Shown here: in pieces, positions 24,675 to 33,296 of the stretch | Numbering within the stretch: position 1 is the first letter of the stretch | Layout of the letters: each line of letters begins with the position of its first letter | Source: Muribaculaceae bacterium | GTDB taxonomy: Bacteria > Bacillota > Clostridia > Lachnospirales > Lachnospiraceae | DNA length: 36,948 nucleotides | Direction: 5' to 3' | Assembly (NCBI GenBank): GCA_023663465.1 | Contig: JAMPHJ010000020.1 | Span: 1 to 36,948 of the forward strand | The notes under the pieces: generated by a model | Database searches by the model: none | Told to the model about the DNA's origin: nothing | What the model saw: the letters and a program-made list of their open reading frames with translations, nothing else | Position numbers and translations under genes: made by a program

Positions 24675-26030
24675 ATGGAAAAAAATCTGACGACGGGCAG
24701 CGTCTTCAAAACCGTGTTATCTTTTTCGCTGCCATTTCTCTTATCCTATTTTTTACAGACGCTCTACGGTATGGCGGATTTGTTCATTATCGGACAGTTT
24801 AACGGCGTGGAAAGCACTACGGCGGTTTCGATTGGCAGCCAGGTCATGCACATGCTGACCGTTATGATTGTGGGGCTTGCGATGGGGGCGACCGTTATGA
24901 TTGGACAGGCGGTCGGCGCCGGGAAACGGGAGCAGGTATCCCATGCGATAGGCAATACCGTAACGCTGTTTATGGCGTTATCCATTTTGGCGACGGCAGG
25001 ACTGCTTTTTGCCGTAGGGGGAATTGTTTCGATTATGTCCACGCCCACAGAGGCGGTAGAGGGGACAGTCTCGTATCTTACGATTTGTTTTATCGGTATT
25101 CCGTTTATTACAGCATATAATATTATCAGCTCTATTTTCCGGGGCATAGGGGATTCCAAAAGCCCGATGTATTTTATTGCCGTAGCCTGCGTATCGAACA
25201 TTGCGCTGGATTATTTTTTTATTGGAAAGATGGGGCTGGGCGCCGCCGGGGCTGCGCTTGGGACCACGCTATCCCAGACCATCAGTGTCTTGGTATCGAT
25301 TGTAGTCATCCTGAAGCGGGAAACCGGTATATCGCTTACAGCAAACAATTTCAGACCGCGCCGGGATACGATGGCGGGGTTGTTAAAAATTGGGATTCCC
25401 ATCGCAGTGCAGGATGGATTTATCCAGATTGCCTTTATCGTCATTACCGTGATTGCCAATAAGCGGGGTTTAAACGATGCGGCGGCAGTTGGAATCGTGG
25501 AAAAGATTATCGGGATTCTGTTTCTCGTGCCCTCTTCCATGCTCCAGACCGTGTCTGCGCTTTCCGCCCAGAATATCGGCGCCGGAAAACACGACCGTGC
25601 CCGTCTCACCCTGCGTTATGCCGCCATGATGGCGGTGGTGTGGGGAATCGCGGCATGTATCATAATGCAGGCGGACGCCGAATTTTTCGTGGGATTGTTT
25701 GCGGAAAGCTCTCAGGTGGCGCTGCTTGGCGGACAGTATATGCGGGGATATGTGTGGGATACGATTTTTGCAGGGCTGCATTTCTGCTTCAGCGGCTATT
25801 TCTGCGCATATGGATTGTCGGGGATTTCTTTTATCCACAACTCGCTTTCCATTCTCTGCGTCCGCATTCCCTTCGCCTATCTTGCGTCCAAATATTTTGC
25901 GGACACCCTTTTCCCGATGGGGCTGGCTTCTTCGGCAGGTTCCGCTTTTTCGGTGATTATCTGCGTGGGGGTTTTTCTCTGGATGGAAAGGAAGAGGAAG
26001 AAGGCTGGTCTGGAAATGTGCAGGAATTAA
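24675..26030 (+). CDS. MATE-family multidrug/toxin efflux transporter
   Basis: A 451-residue membrane protein with about twelve hydrophobic segments, exchanging cations for organic substrates across the membrane. Family landmarks include SLPFLLSYFLQTLYGMADLFIIGQF, GLAMGATVMIGQAVGAGKREQ, FRGIGDSKSPMYFI, ALGTTLSQTISVL, PSSMLQTVSALSAQNIGAGKHDRA and FCFSGYFCAYGLSG, the last two being the repeat of the first half. The frame starts earlier at 24636, but AGGGGA about nine bases upstream and the match to the family choose the ATG at 24675. It has its own promoter and is not obviously part of the B12 set. Substrate unknown. Confidence 0.92.
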   Translation: MEKNLTTGSVFKTVLSFSLPFLLSYFLQTLYGMADLFIIGQFNGVESTTAVSIGSQVMHMLTVMIVGLAMGATVMIGQAVGAGKREQVSHAIGNTVTLFMALSILATAGLLFAVGGIVSIMSTPTEAVEGTVSYLTICFIGIPFITAYNIISSIFRGIGDSKSPMYFIAVACVSNIALDYFFIGKMGLGAAGAALGTTLSQTISVLVSIVVILKRETGISLTANNFRPRRDTMAGLLKIGIPIAVQDGFIQIAFIVITVIANKRGLNDAAAVGIVEKIIGILFLVPSSMLQTVSALSAQNIGAGKHDRARLTLRYAAMMAVVWGIAACIIMQADAEFFVGLFAESSQVALLGGQYMRGYVWDTIFAGLHFCFSGYFCAYGLSGISFIHNSLSILCVRIPFAYLASKYFADTLFPMGLASSAGSAFSVIICVGVFLWMERKRKKAGLEMCRN

Positions 26031-26060
26031 TAAAGAGAACATATATTCGACAAGTTTTGC

Positions 26061-26089
26061 TTGCTTATGATTGTGAGGAGTAGTATAAT
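26061..26089 (+). promoter_or_regulatory. Candidate promoter of the methyltransferase gene
   Basis: TTGCTT (26061-26066) and TATAAT (26084-26089) are 17 bases apart in the 102-base gap after the MATE gene. The leader to the methyltransferase start would be about 35 bases and includes AGGAG. Confidence 0.55.
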
Positions 26090-26132
26090 AAGGGAAAAAT
26101 TCGGTACAGATTATTTCCCAGGAGCGAAACAG

Positions 26133-27281
26133 ATGAAGCAGGTACATTTGAGAGTCGATGATGAGTTATATAATGAATTGAGCGCTTATTCCGCAGCTGC
26201 GGAACAGACGATACAGGATTGCGTCAGGGAAGCCGTCGCATATTATGTTACCGATGTGAGAAGAAAACAGCGTGAAGGGAAAGATACGGGATTTACATTT
26301 ATTGATTTATTCGCTGGAATCGGGGGAATGAGAATCGCTTTTGAGAGAGCTGGCGGTCATTGCGTTTATTCCAATGAATGGAATAAATACAGCCAGCAGA
26401 CTTATTTTGCCAATTTTGGGGAACAGCCGGAAGGTGATATTACGCAGGTGCCGGCTTCGTCCATACCGGAACATGACATTCTGGTTGCCGGTTTTCCCTG
26501 TCAGCCGTTTTCCATTGCCGGCGTTTCCAAGAAGAACAGCCTTGGCAGGGCGACGGGATTTGAAGATAAAACGCAGGGGACTCTCTTTTTTGATGTCTGC
26601 CGGATATTAAAGGAAAAGAGACCCAAAGCGTTTATGTTGGAAAATGTAAAAAATCTGTGCAGTCATGACAAGGGAAGAACTTTTCGGGTAATCCTGGAGT
26701 CCTTAGAAGAATTGAAGTACAACGTGTTTTATTCTGTACTGGATGGACAACAGTTTGTGCCGCAGCATAGGGAGCGTATTGTTATTGTGGGATTTGACCG
26801 TGAGAGATATGGGCAAGATGTTTCTTTTCAGTTTGCTTTGACGCCTAGGGAGCCGAAGCCGGTTATGCGCGATATCCTTGAGAAAAATGTTGATGAAAAG
26901 TATACGTTGTCAGACAAGCTCTGGATATATCTGCAGAATTATGCTGCAAAACATAAAGCGGCGGGAAATGGGTTTGGATATGGGATTGCGCCGTTAGACG
27001 GCGTGTCGAGGACGATTAGCGCAAGATACTATAAAGACGGCTCGGAAATACTGATTGAGCAGACGGGAAAGAATCCGAGAAGGCTGACGCCGCGCGAATG
27101 CGCAAGATTACAGGGATTCCCGGATGATTTCAAGATTCCTGTATCAGATACCCAGGCCTATAAACAGTTTGGAAATTCTGTTGTTGTGCCATTGATGGAA
27201 AATGTGGCAAGGCTGATTGTAAAAGAACTTGAGGAATTGGACGAGGCAGGAAGAAGGGAATCGCAAAGGATGGTGATTTAA
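26133..27281 (+). CDS. C5 cytosine-specific DNA methyltransferase with ribbon-helix-helix-like N-terminus
   Basis: A 382-residue enzyme that transfers methyl groups from SAM to C5 of cytosine. Motif I is [15 protein letters not shown], motif [13 protein letters not shown] with catalytic Cys123, motif VI MLENVKN with Glu170, motif [15 protein letters not shown], and motif [11 protein letters not shown]. Before the catalytic domain, residues 1-43 read as one strand plus two helices ([15 protein letters not shown], then [14 protein letters not shown]), the pattern of ribbon-helix-helix DNA-binding proteins. AGGAG is eight bases before the ATG at 26133; the frame opens at 26061. The EcoRII-like partner begins on its stop codon (TAATG), so they form a type II restriction-modification pair. 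CCWGG specificity would fit the partner family but is inferred. Confidence 0.93.
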   Translation: MKQVHLRVDDELYNELSAYSAAAEQTIQDCVREAVAYYVTDVRRKQREGKDTGFTFIDLFAGIGGMRIAFERAGGHCVYSNEWNKYSQQTYFANFGEQPEGDITQVPASSIPEHDILVAGFPCQPFSIAGVSKKNSLGRATGFEDKTQGTLFFDVCRILKEKRPKAFMLENVKNLCSHDKGRTFRVILESLEELKYNVFYSVLDGQQFVPQHRERIVIVGFDRERYGQDVSFQFALTPREPKPVMRDILEKNVDEKYTLSDKLWIYLQNYAAKHKAAGNGFGYGIAPLDGVSRTISARYYKDGSEILIEQTGKNPRRLTPRECARLQGFPDDFKIPVSDTQAYKQFGNSVVVPLMENVARLIVKELEELDEAGRRESQRMVI

Positions 27282-28472
27282 TGGCTGCGGGTTATATAAA
27301 TCAGGCAATACAGTCAGTGCTTAACAGTGAAAAGGCATTTTGTAAATTCCTTTCTGCAAACGATACAGGCGCAACCGGCGCTCATCAGTCTGGCATTTTA
27401 ATTTCAAAATCTGCAGTGGAAATGATGTTTGGCAGACAGGAACTTATGATAAGCGGGATTCCCAAAAAGACAGTAAAAATCAGATGGCAGGATGATTTTA
27501 TAACGGAAAGCAGTTTTACCTATTATGAAAGTAAAAGGGAATTGAGAATTACACGGTTTGGAAGGGGATTTCCATTTCTGAGACCGGAACAGACAGGTTC
27601 GTTATTTGTATTTATCAGGCAGACCAATACGGACTATAGCGGGTATTTCCTGGATACAGACAAGGATATAGAGGAATTCCTGGACACATTTGGCATTAGC
27701 CCGACGGAAACAAACAGTCTGATTGATGTGGGGAAAGTGTCATCAGAAATGCAGGAAAAAATGGCGGTACAGGAATTTATAGAAAGCTTTGGGACAGACT
27801 TTCCGACATCGGACGTGATGTCGGCGGCTGCAAGGGTTATTGAAGAAAAGGTATATGACCGTATCGAAGATGTTACCATAAATCCCGACAGGAAACTTAT
27901 CAGTTGGACAAATATGGAATATACGCTTTTCAGGGCATTGGAATATGCAAGATATGGTGAGATTATTAAAAAAGGGTTTTCATCTGTGGATGAGTTTGTC
28001 AGGATTGCCAACATGGTGCTAAACCGGAGGAAAAGCCGCGCGGGCAAAAGTCTGGAACATCATCTTGCAGCGATATTCGATAGAAATGAAATAGAATATT
28101 CCGCACAGGCAGTTACAGAAGGGAATAAAAGACCGGACTTTCTTTTTTCCCTCGCAGGAAGCCTATCATGATGCTTCTTTCCCTACAGACCGTCTTATTT
28201 CCCTGGCAGCGAAAACAACCTGTAAAGACCGGTGGAGGCAGGTATTGAATGAAGCGGACAGGTTAAAAGGCAGACCGAAATACCTATGTACGCTTCAGCA
28301 GGGAATATCGGGAGCGCAGATGGATGAAATGCAGTCTGCGAATGTGATACTGGTTGTGCCGGAACCTTATATCGCGGCATATCCGAAAGACCGCAGGGAC
28401 AGGATATGGACATTGGCGCGCTTTGTAAAATATGTAAAATCACCCTTTCCCCCTTCTACACATACCTTATAA
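27281..28472 (+). pseudogene. EcoRII-like type II restriction endonuclease, frameshifted
   Basis: The first frame gives 296 residues and ends at 28171. It begins with ATGAHQSGILISK, typical of the N-terminal effector part, and enters an EcoRII-type C-terminal nuclease domain (RKSRAGKSLEHHLAAIF, TEGNKRPDF with Asp286). At a run of six T (28143-28148) the homology moves to the next frame, continuing FPSQEAYHD, LAAKTTCKDRWRQVLNEADR and GISGAQMDEM to a stop at 28470-28472. Removing one T restores 396 residues, close to EcoRII (404). The catalytic aspartate and the KTTCK lysines fall on opposite sides of the break, so the unshifted product should be inactive. It may be a pseudogene, a slippage-switched gene, or a read error. 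Confidence 0.88.
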
Positions 28473-28508
28473 TAAAACCCATAAGGGATGGAAGGGCAGG
28501 AGTATTTT

Positions 28509-28982
28509 ATGGCATATACGGCTTATGTCCCCGTCATTGGTGTCATACTGAATATCACAAGGGGCAATAACTGCTGTAGTCAGATGATGTCGATTCGTAC
28601 AGACAATGGCATCGTAAATTTTGCGGTGGGACCGGATACCCGCGTAATTGACAGCAGACCGCTCCGGGCGGGGCTGCGGGTGGCGGCGTTTTATGATAGT
28701 TCGCTTCCGGCGCCGCTGATTTTTCCGCCTCAGTATCAGGCGCAGATTGTCACGGTGCTTGCCAGAAACCAACAGGTCACGCTGCGGGAATTTGATAGGA
28801 ATCTGGTAGCGAGGGATAATTCTTTACAGTTAAATATCGCACGAAATACGAGGATAGAGACGATAAACGGGCAGAATGTTACCTGTAATCTGGGGAATCA
28901 GACGCTGCTTGTATATTACACGGCGACGACCAGGAGCATTCCGCCGCAGACGACGCCGGAAAGGATTGTGGCGCTTTGCTAA
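28509..28982 (+). CDS. Conserved Firmicutes protein of unknown function
   Basis: A 157-residue soluble, beta-rich protein without signal peptide or membrane segment. Recognisable blocks are NCCSQMMSIRTDNGIVNFAVGPDTRVID, VAAFYDSSLPAPLIFPPQYQAQIV and the C-terminal TTRSIPPQTTPERIVALC. I recall similar proteins in many Bacillus and Clostridium genomes, all of unknown role; the alternation of short strands suggests tandem OB-like or SH3-like barrels, which is a guess. AGGAG six bases upstream selects the ATG at 28509 rather than the in-frame one at 28488. It stands alone between the restriction enzyme and a kinase, and a hairpin covers its stop codon. Confidence 0.8.
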   Translation: MAYTAYVPVIGVILNITRGNNCCSQMMSIRTDNGIVNFAVGPDTRVIDSRPLRAGLRVAAFYDSSLPAPLIFPPQYQAQIVTVLARNQQVTLREFDRNLVARDNSLQLNIARNTRIETINGQNVTCNLGNQTLLVYYTATTRSIPPQTTPERIVALC

Positions 28983-28989
28983 GCGCCAC
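28968..28989 (+). terminator. Strong hairpin over the stop codon of the preceding gene
   Basis: GTGGCGCTT (28968-28976) and AAGCGCCAC (28981-28989) are perfectly complementary with a TGCT loop. No T-run follows, so it may be a weak or factor-dependent terminator or a 3'-end stabiliser rather than a classic intrinsic terminator. Confidence 0.45.
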
Positions 28990-29083
28990 CGGAATCTTAT
29001 CAAAATCTTATCGGAAAAAAATCTTCCTTATCAAAAATGTCACAAATCAAGTGAAATTTGCCAATAAAAACAGGCTTTGACGC

Positions 29084-29111
29084 TTGCATTCCTTTTTTCC
29101 TCCTTTATAAT
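29084..29111 (+). promoter_or_regulatory. Candidate promoter of the signalling operon
   Basis: TTGCAT (29084-29089) and TATAAT (29106-29111) are 16 bases apart. A better -35 match, TTGACG (29077-29082), is 23 bases from the -10 box and too far. The leader to the kinase ATG is about 55 bases. Confidence 0.55.
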
Positions 29112-29171
29112 ATTCTTATCAACTAAAATCGACGAGTTAGGAATTTCATGAAAGCTATTTGAGGACTCTAT

Positions 29172-30797
29172 ATGTTTCAATTCTTGAAAGACCATTGTGG
29201 AAACGAGCAGGTCAATCTTATTTTGGCAGACGGAATCTTCGATTTCGTAGTGTGTATCAATGTAAAAACGAGCGAATATATGCGAAAATACGCAAGCGAA
29301 AATTTGCCATATTTAGAGAGCGAAAGAGGACAATACGCTGATTTTCTTCAATCTCTGCAAAGAGGGCTGATTAGTGATAAAGATGCATTTGCCGAAGCGC
29401 TGAATCTGATTACTATCATTGGGGAACTAACATTGCGGGACAGTTATGCGGTATTATGCAAATTTGAGTATGAAGGAAAGATTTCTCATAAGAGACTGCT
29501 CTTTTGTTATGATAGGACGGATACTGGCAAAGACACAGACCATATTCTGGTTTTTTGCGAAAACGTTACCGCAGTTTTCGGATATGAGGACGGGACTTCC
29601 AGGCAGGAGCGGGGAGCGATGGCAAAGCAGAAGGAAGAACTGCAGACTCTGCAAAAAGATTTGGCCTGCCTATCCCATGAAATCAGAACGTCCGCGAACA
29701 ATATTTACGGCAATCTTTCCCTGTTGAAAAAGAAAGGGCAGTTAAAGGACAAGTATCTGGATAACGCGCTTTTTTCAGCGGATTATCTGCTGCGTCTTAT
29801 AAACCGCACTCTGCACCTGTCCAGGATGAAAAATGACACAAATGTCATAAAGGTGCAGGCCGTCACCCTGGAGGAACTGCTAGAGTATCCTAGAGAAATA
29901 TTCGGGCCAGAAGCAGCGGATAAAAACATCAAATTGCAGATTCTGGCGGGGCTGCAGGTATATCGGTATCTCTACCTGGATAGAGAGGTTGTGCAGCAGA
30001 TTATCATCAATCTGATTTCCAATGCAATCAAATACACGGAAGACGGCGGACGGATTTTATGCCGTATTTCGGAAGAATATCTGGAAGAGAAGCGGGTAAA
30101 GGTATCCTTAGAGGTGCAGGATACAGGAATCGGTATGGACGAGACATTTCTTGCAAAAAATTTTTCTGCATTCTCTGCATGGAAGGACTATGCGAGGGAA
30201 GGCAGGAAAAAAGACGTTTCCGGGAGCGGTCTGGGGCTTTCTTTGACGAAGCGGATGGTTGAAGCCCTGCATGGAAGCATTCGGATTGTTAGTCAGATAG
30301 GAAAAGGAACAGGTGTTTTCGTAGAGTTTGAGGCGGATGGAGACGATGTGCTTTATGGCGCGGGACATCCTTGGGAAGATACAGGCGAACAAATTGAAGC
30401 GGAAGAAATAACGCCCATACCAGACATACGGAGGGTGCTGGCGGCAGAGGACGAGGAAGCCGGCATGGACGTGCTGTGTGGATATCTGGAACAATTGGGC
30501 ATTATAGCGGATAGGGCTTATAGTGGCAAGGAAGTTATAGAGTGTTTTGTTCATGCTATAGAGAATTATTATGATGCGATTCTGATGGATATCAACATGC
30601 CGGAAGGGAGCGGCATGGAGGTGGCAAGAACCATTAGGGGTCTGGACAGGAAGGACAGCAGCCTGCCCATTATCGCCGTGACAGCAGATATGTTCGATGA
30701 GGAAAAGGACGCTGTATCCGCCGGAATCAGCGGGTACATTACCAAGCCGTATCGGATAGAGGATATCATATCTGCGTTGTCAAAATACAAGGAGTGA
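29172..30797 (+). CDS. Soluble hybrid histidine kinase with receiver domain
   Basis: A 541-residue sensor kinase without membrane segments, so it should sense a cytoplasmic signal or a partner protein. Residues about 1-140 look PAS-like (ending HILVFCENVTAVFGY). A short coiled stretch leads to the phosphoacceptor His169 in LSHEIRT, then the ATPase domain with NLISNAIKYTEDGG (N box), DTGIGMDE (G1) and GSGLGLSLTKRM (G2). A receiver domain covers about 420-541: acidic AAEDEE, phosphoacceptor Asp473 in ILMDINMP, and Lys525 in ITKPY. GAGGA is six bases before the ATG. It overlaps the next kinase gene by GTGA. A phosphorelay with the two following genes is likely but not proven. Confidence 0.92.
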   Translation: MFQFLKDHCGNEQVNLILADGIFDFVVCINVKTSEYMRKYASENLPYLESERGQYADFLQSLQRGLISDKDAFAEALNLITIIGELTLRDSYAVLCKFEYEGKISHKRLLFCYDRTDTGKDTDHILVFCENVTAVFGYEDGTSRQERGAMAKQKEELQTLQKDLACLSHEIRTSANNIYGNLSLLKKKGQLKDKYLDNALFSADYLLRLINRTLHLSRMKNDTNVIKVQAVTLEELLEYPREIFGPEAADKNIKLQILAGLQVYRYLYLDREVVQQIIINLISNAIKYTEDGGRILCRISEEYLEEKRVKVSLEVQDTGIGMDETFLAKNFSAFSAWKDYAREGRKKDVSGSGLGLSLTKRMVEALHGSIRIVSQIGKGTGVFVEFEADGDDVLYGAGHPWEDTGEQIEAEEITPIPDIRRVLAAEDEEAGMDVLCGYLEQLGIIADRAYSGKEVIECFVHAIENYYDAILMDINMPEGSGMEVARTIRGLDRKDSSLPIIAVTADMFDEEKDAVSAGISGYITKPYRIEDIISALSKYKE

Positions 30798-31465
30798 GAA
30801 AGGGCATTCGCACGGGAAGCGGTTACGGTGACGTCAGGCTGGAAGAGAGGCAGCGCGTTGTCCGTCGTATCAACCCTCACTTTGTTTTTAATACCTTGGC
30901 TGCGATTCGCATCGAAACAAAGAATGATTCAGATATAGCATACGATTTAATCTATGATTTTTCTAAGCATCTCAGGGCAGTGTTCCAATCCCTGACCCGT
31001 ATGGAAAACATTTCCATCCGGGAAGAAATATCCAACATTACTTCTTATATCAATTTAATTAAAATCAGGTTCGGAAACAATATCACGATACATATGGATT
31101 GGGAAGAAGCAGAATTTATGCTGCCGCCCATGTCAATCCAGCCGCTGGTGGAAAATGCGGTGATGCACGGATTAAAGAAAGGAAAAAGAAAAGGAATTGT
31201 ACAGATTAGAAGCTGCCAGACTGCCACGGAATATATCGTCCAGGTGGAGGATGACGGAATCGGATTTGAGATGGACAAAGATATGGAAAGGCATATCGAA
31301 AACGATGTTGTCCCGCAGTGGGAAGATGATTTTGAAAGGGGCGGATTACAAAGAGTGAGATGCCAGATAGCGTATATGACGGGCGGCAATGTGGAAATCC
31401 AGAGCGTCATAGATTATGGCACGGTTGTCACATTGCATATTCCGAAAAGTCTGGGTAAAAACTAA
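30794..31465 (+). CDS. Sensorless LytS/YehU-type histidine kinase
   Basis: A 223-residue protein made almost only of the His_kinase (PF06580) and ATPase domains. Phosphoacceptor His29 lies in INPHFVFNTLAAI; VENAVMHGLKKGKRKG is the N box, VEDDGIGFEMD the G1 box, and GTVVTLHIP the end. There is no sensor or membrane part, so it probably takes its signal from the hybrid kinase encoded just upstream. The start is a GTG overlapping the previous stop codon (GTGA); AAGGA abuts it directly, an awkward spacing, so translation probably relies on re-initiation. No better start is seen downstream before the conserved part. Confidence 0.85.
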   Translation: MRKGIRTGSGYGDVRLEERQRVVRRINPHFVFNTLAAIRIETKNDSDIAYDLIYDFSKHLRAVFQSLTRMENISIREEISNITSYINLIKIRFGNNITIHMDWEEAEFMLPPMSIQPLVENAVMHGLKKGKRKGIVQIRSCQTATEYIVQVEDDGIGFEMDKDMERHIENDVVPQWEDDFERGGLQRVRCQIAYMTGGNVEIQSVIDYGTVVTLHIPKSLGKN

Positions 31466-31486
31466 TAGGATGAAAGGGGGAAATGC

Positions 31487-32302
31487 ATGGCGCAGTTAAA
31501 GGTGATTCTGGTAGACGATGAGCTGTGGAGCATGGAGCAGTTTGAAATGGAATGCACGAATCTTGATATCGAGGTGGTTGGGAAGTTTGATAATGCGGAA
31601 GAAGCGCTTGCATACGCTAAGAACCATCCGATCAGGTGCGCGCTGTTAGATGTCAGGATGCCGGGTATGGATGGAATTGATCTGGGCAAAGAATTAAAGA
31701 AAACCAAACCTGACACGATTGTCATATATGTTACCGGCTATGAGGATTATGTAAAAAAAGCGATTCTAGGCGTCAAGGCGGACGGTTATCTGATGAAACC
31801 TTATAATCGGCGAGATGTAATTGAAGCGCTAACTAAGGTAAAGCTTTTATCTAATAAGTCCGATAAAAGAATTATGGTGCGTACTTTTGATGAGTTTGAT
31901 ATTTTCATAGACGGGGAGCTGATTGAGTTTACCAACCGGAAGGCGAAAGAGCTTTTTGCAATCTGCATCGATAGGGAGGGCGGCGATGTGACGATGCAGG
32001 ATGCCATTGATTTGCTGTGGGAAGGAAGGGACTATGATGATAAGGTCAAATGTCTCTACCGGAAAGCGGTGGGATATCTGAAGAATATCTTCAGACGATA
32101 CGGCGTGGAAGACGTCTTTCAGAACAGCAGGGGAAAGTGCCATGTGAACAGGCAGGAAGTGTCTTGCGATTATTTTGAGATACTGGATGGCAAAAGTATC
32201 GAAGAGACGTTATTTGACGGCAGATATATGATGAATTATTCCTGGAGCGAGAAAACCTGCGGCAGACTGTGCCGTATGGCGGCGCCCTATCTTGCTGATT
32301 AG
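31487..32302 (+). CDS. Response regulator with SARP-like winged-helix output domain
   Basis: A 271-residue regulator. The receiver (1 to about 118) has DDE at 10-12, phosphoacceptor Asp55 in LLDVRMPGMDG, Thr83 and Lys104 in LMKPY. Residues about 125-235 form an output domain: MVRTFDEFDIFIDGELIEFTNRKAKELFAICIDREGGDVT followed by IDLLWEGRDYDDKVKCLYRKAVGYLKNIFRRYGVEDVF, the pattern of the winged-helix DNA-binding part of SARP/OmpR-like regulators. AAAGGGGG is six bases before the ATG. It closes a three-gene signalling cassette and lies 132 bases upstream of flgM, so a role in flagellar or motility control is possible but only by position. Confidence 0.9.
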   Translation: MAQLKVILVDDELWSMEQFEMECTNLDIEVVGKFDNAEEALAYAKNHPIRCALLDVRMPGMDGIDLGKELKKTKPDTIVIYVTGYEDYVKKAILGVKADGYLMKPYNRRDVIEALTKVKLLSNKSDKRIMVRTFDEFDIFIDGELIEFTNRKAKELFAICIDREGGDVTMQDAIDLLWEGRDYDDKVKCLYRKAVGYLKNIFRRYGVEDVFQNSRGKCHVNRQEVSCDYFEILDGKSIEETLFDGRYMMNYSWSEKTCGRLCRMAAPYLAD

Positions 32303-32354
32303 GCAGGAATTTTACCGGGCTATGATTTTGTCATGAAAAAAATAAACCAACCTC

Positions 32355-32390
32355 TAAAGTCTTGACAAAATTATCCGATACAATTAATAA
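32355..32390 (+). promoter_or_regulatory. Sigma-28 (sigma-D) flagellar promoter overlapping a sigma-A-like promoter
   Basis: TAAA (32355-32358) and CCGATAC (32375-32381) are separated by 16 bases, matching the sigma-28 pattern TAAA-N15/16-GCCGATAA-like of late flagellar genes. In the same stretch TTGACA (32362-32367) and TAATAA (32385-32390) are 17 bases apart, a sigma-A-like pair. Either could drive flgM and the genes after it. Confidence 0.75.
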
Positions 32391-32433
32391 CAGTTGATAA
32401 ATATATGTGAATGGACAGGAAGGAGGAGTTACG

Positions 32434-32715
32434 ATGCGTATTGAAGCGTATACTCAGACCCAGCAGTTATACAATACGAAAAAGGCTGTGAAGAAACCTA
32501 TCGCGCAAAGTATAAGCGTTTCTGATAAAATACAGATTTCCAGCATCGGCAAAGATTTCCAGACCGCCAAGGCAGCGGTAGATGCGGGCAGTGATATCAG
32601 GGAAGACGTAATCGCTCCTCTCAAGGCAGGTATTGCAAACGGTACCTATCATGTGAGCGGCGAAAGTTTTGCAGAAAAACTGTTGCAGAAGTACGATGAA
32701 ATTTCCAGTCTGTAG
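32434..32715 (+). CDS. flgM: Anti-sigma-28 factor
   Basis: FlgM binds and inhibits the flagellar sigma factor until it is exported through the finished hook. The 93-residue length is normal. The C-terminal half has the conserved sigma-binding helices: VSDKIQISSIGKDFQTAKAAV and REDVIAPLKAGIANGTYHVSGESFAEKLLQKY. AAGGAGGAG lies about six bases before the ATG at 32434; the earlier in-frame ATG at 32407 overlaps no ribosome site. It is the first gene behind the sigma-28-type promoter, giving the usual feedback loop. Confidence 0.93.
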   Translation: MRIEAYTQTQQLYNTKKAVKKPIAQSISVSDKIQISSIGKDFQTAKAAVDAGSDIREDVIAPLKAGIANGTYHVSGESFAEKLLQKYDEISSL

Positions 32716-32740
32716 GCACAATGAAAAGTGAGGTTCTGGC

Positions 32741-33259
32741 GTGGCAAGTTTGATGGAAGATTTAATCGATGTTTTAGGAAAAGAAAGCGCTGAATATGAG
32801 AATTTATTAGATTTATCCATGCAGAAAACCCCGGTCATTGTGTCGGAAGACCTGGAACAATTAGCAAAAATCACGGATGAGGAACAGCTTATCGTAAGCA
32901 GAATCAATCATTTAGATAATATGCGGAATGAGACTGTACATGATATAGCAAACGTACTTAACAAGGATGTTACAACACTGAAAATTACAGATTTAATTAA
33001 AATGCTTGGGGCGAGACCGGAAGAACAGCAGAAACTGGCGGCAGCTTTTGATTCGCTGCGCGCAGTTGTGAAAAACGTCGCAAGAGTCAATGAACAGAAC
33101 CGGGAATTGATTCAGAGCGCGTTGGAAATGGTACAGTTCAATATGAACATGCTCCAGTCCATGAAAGCGGCGCCGGAGACAGCCAATTACAACAGAGGGG
33201 CTTATAACACCGGCGACGTTATCGGAACGAACCACAAGGCATTTGATGCAAAACAGTAG
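32741..33259 (+). CDS. flgN: Flagellar export chaperone
   Basis: FlgN keeps the hook-filament junction proteins FlgK and FlgL soluble for export, and its gene normally sits between flgM and flgK as here. The 172-residue protein is almost all helical: MEDLIDVLGKESAEYENLLDLSMQKTPVIVSEDLEQLAKITDEEQLIVSRI and LRAVVKNVARVNEQNRELIQSALEMVQFNMNML fit the family. It starts with GTG, with GAGG (32730-32733) seven bases upstream. A disordered tail follows residue 145. Sequence similarity in this family is low; the call leans on both pattern and order. Confidence 0.9.
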   Translation: MASLMEDLIDVLGKESAEYENLLDLSMQKTPVIVSEDLEQLAKITDEEQLIVSRINHLDNMRNETVHDIANVLNKDVTTLKITDLIKMLGARPEEQQKLAAAFDSLRAVVKNVARVNEQNRELIQSALEMVQFNMNMLQSMKAAPETANYNRGAYNTGDVIGTNHKAFDAKQ

Positions 33260-33296
33260 GAATGAATCGGATTGTTAAGTTAAGGATGGTAATGCT

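Noticed and set aside
25640-26083. 147-residue frame within the MATE gene
   Set aside because: It is a +1 shadow of the transporter's C-terminal half with no independent family match.
28245-28472. Separate small gene of 75 residues
   Set aside because: It starts mid-domain with a TTG and continues the EcoRII-like nuclease after the frameshift, so it is part of the pseudogene.
29077-29111. TTGACG with TATAAT as a promoter pair
   Set aside because: The 23-base spacing is too long for sigma-A; TTGCAT at 29084 with 16-base spacing is preferred.
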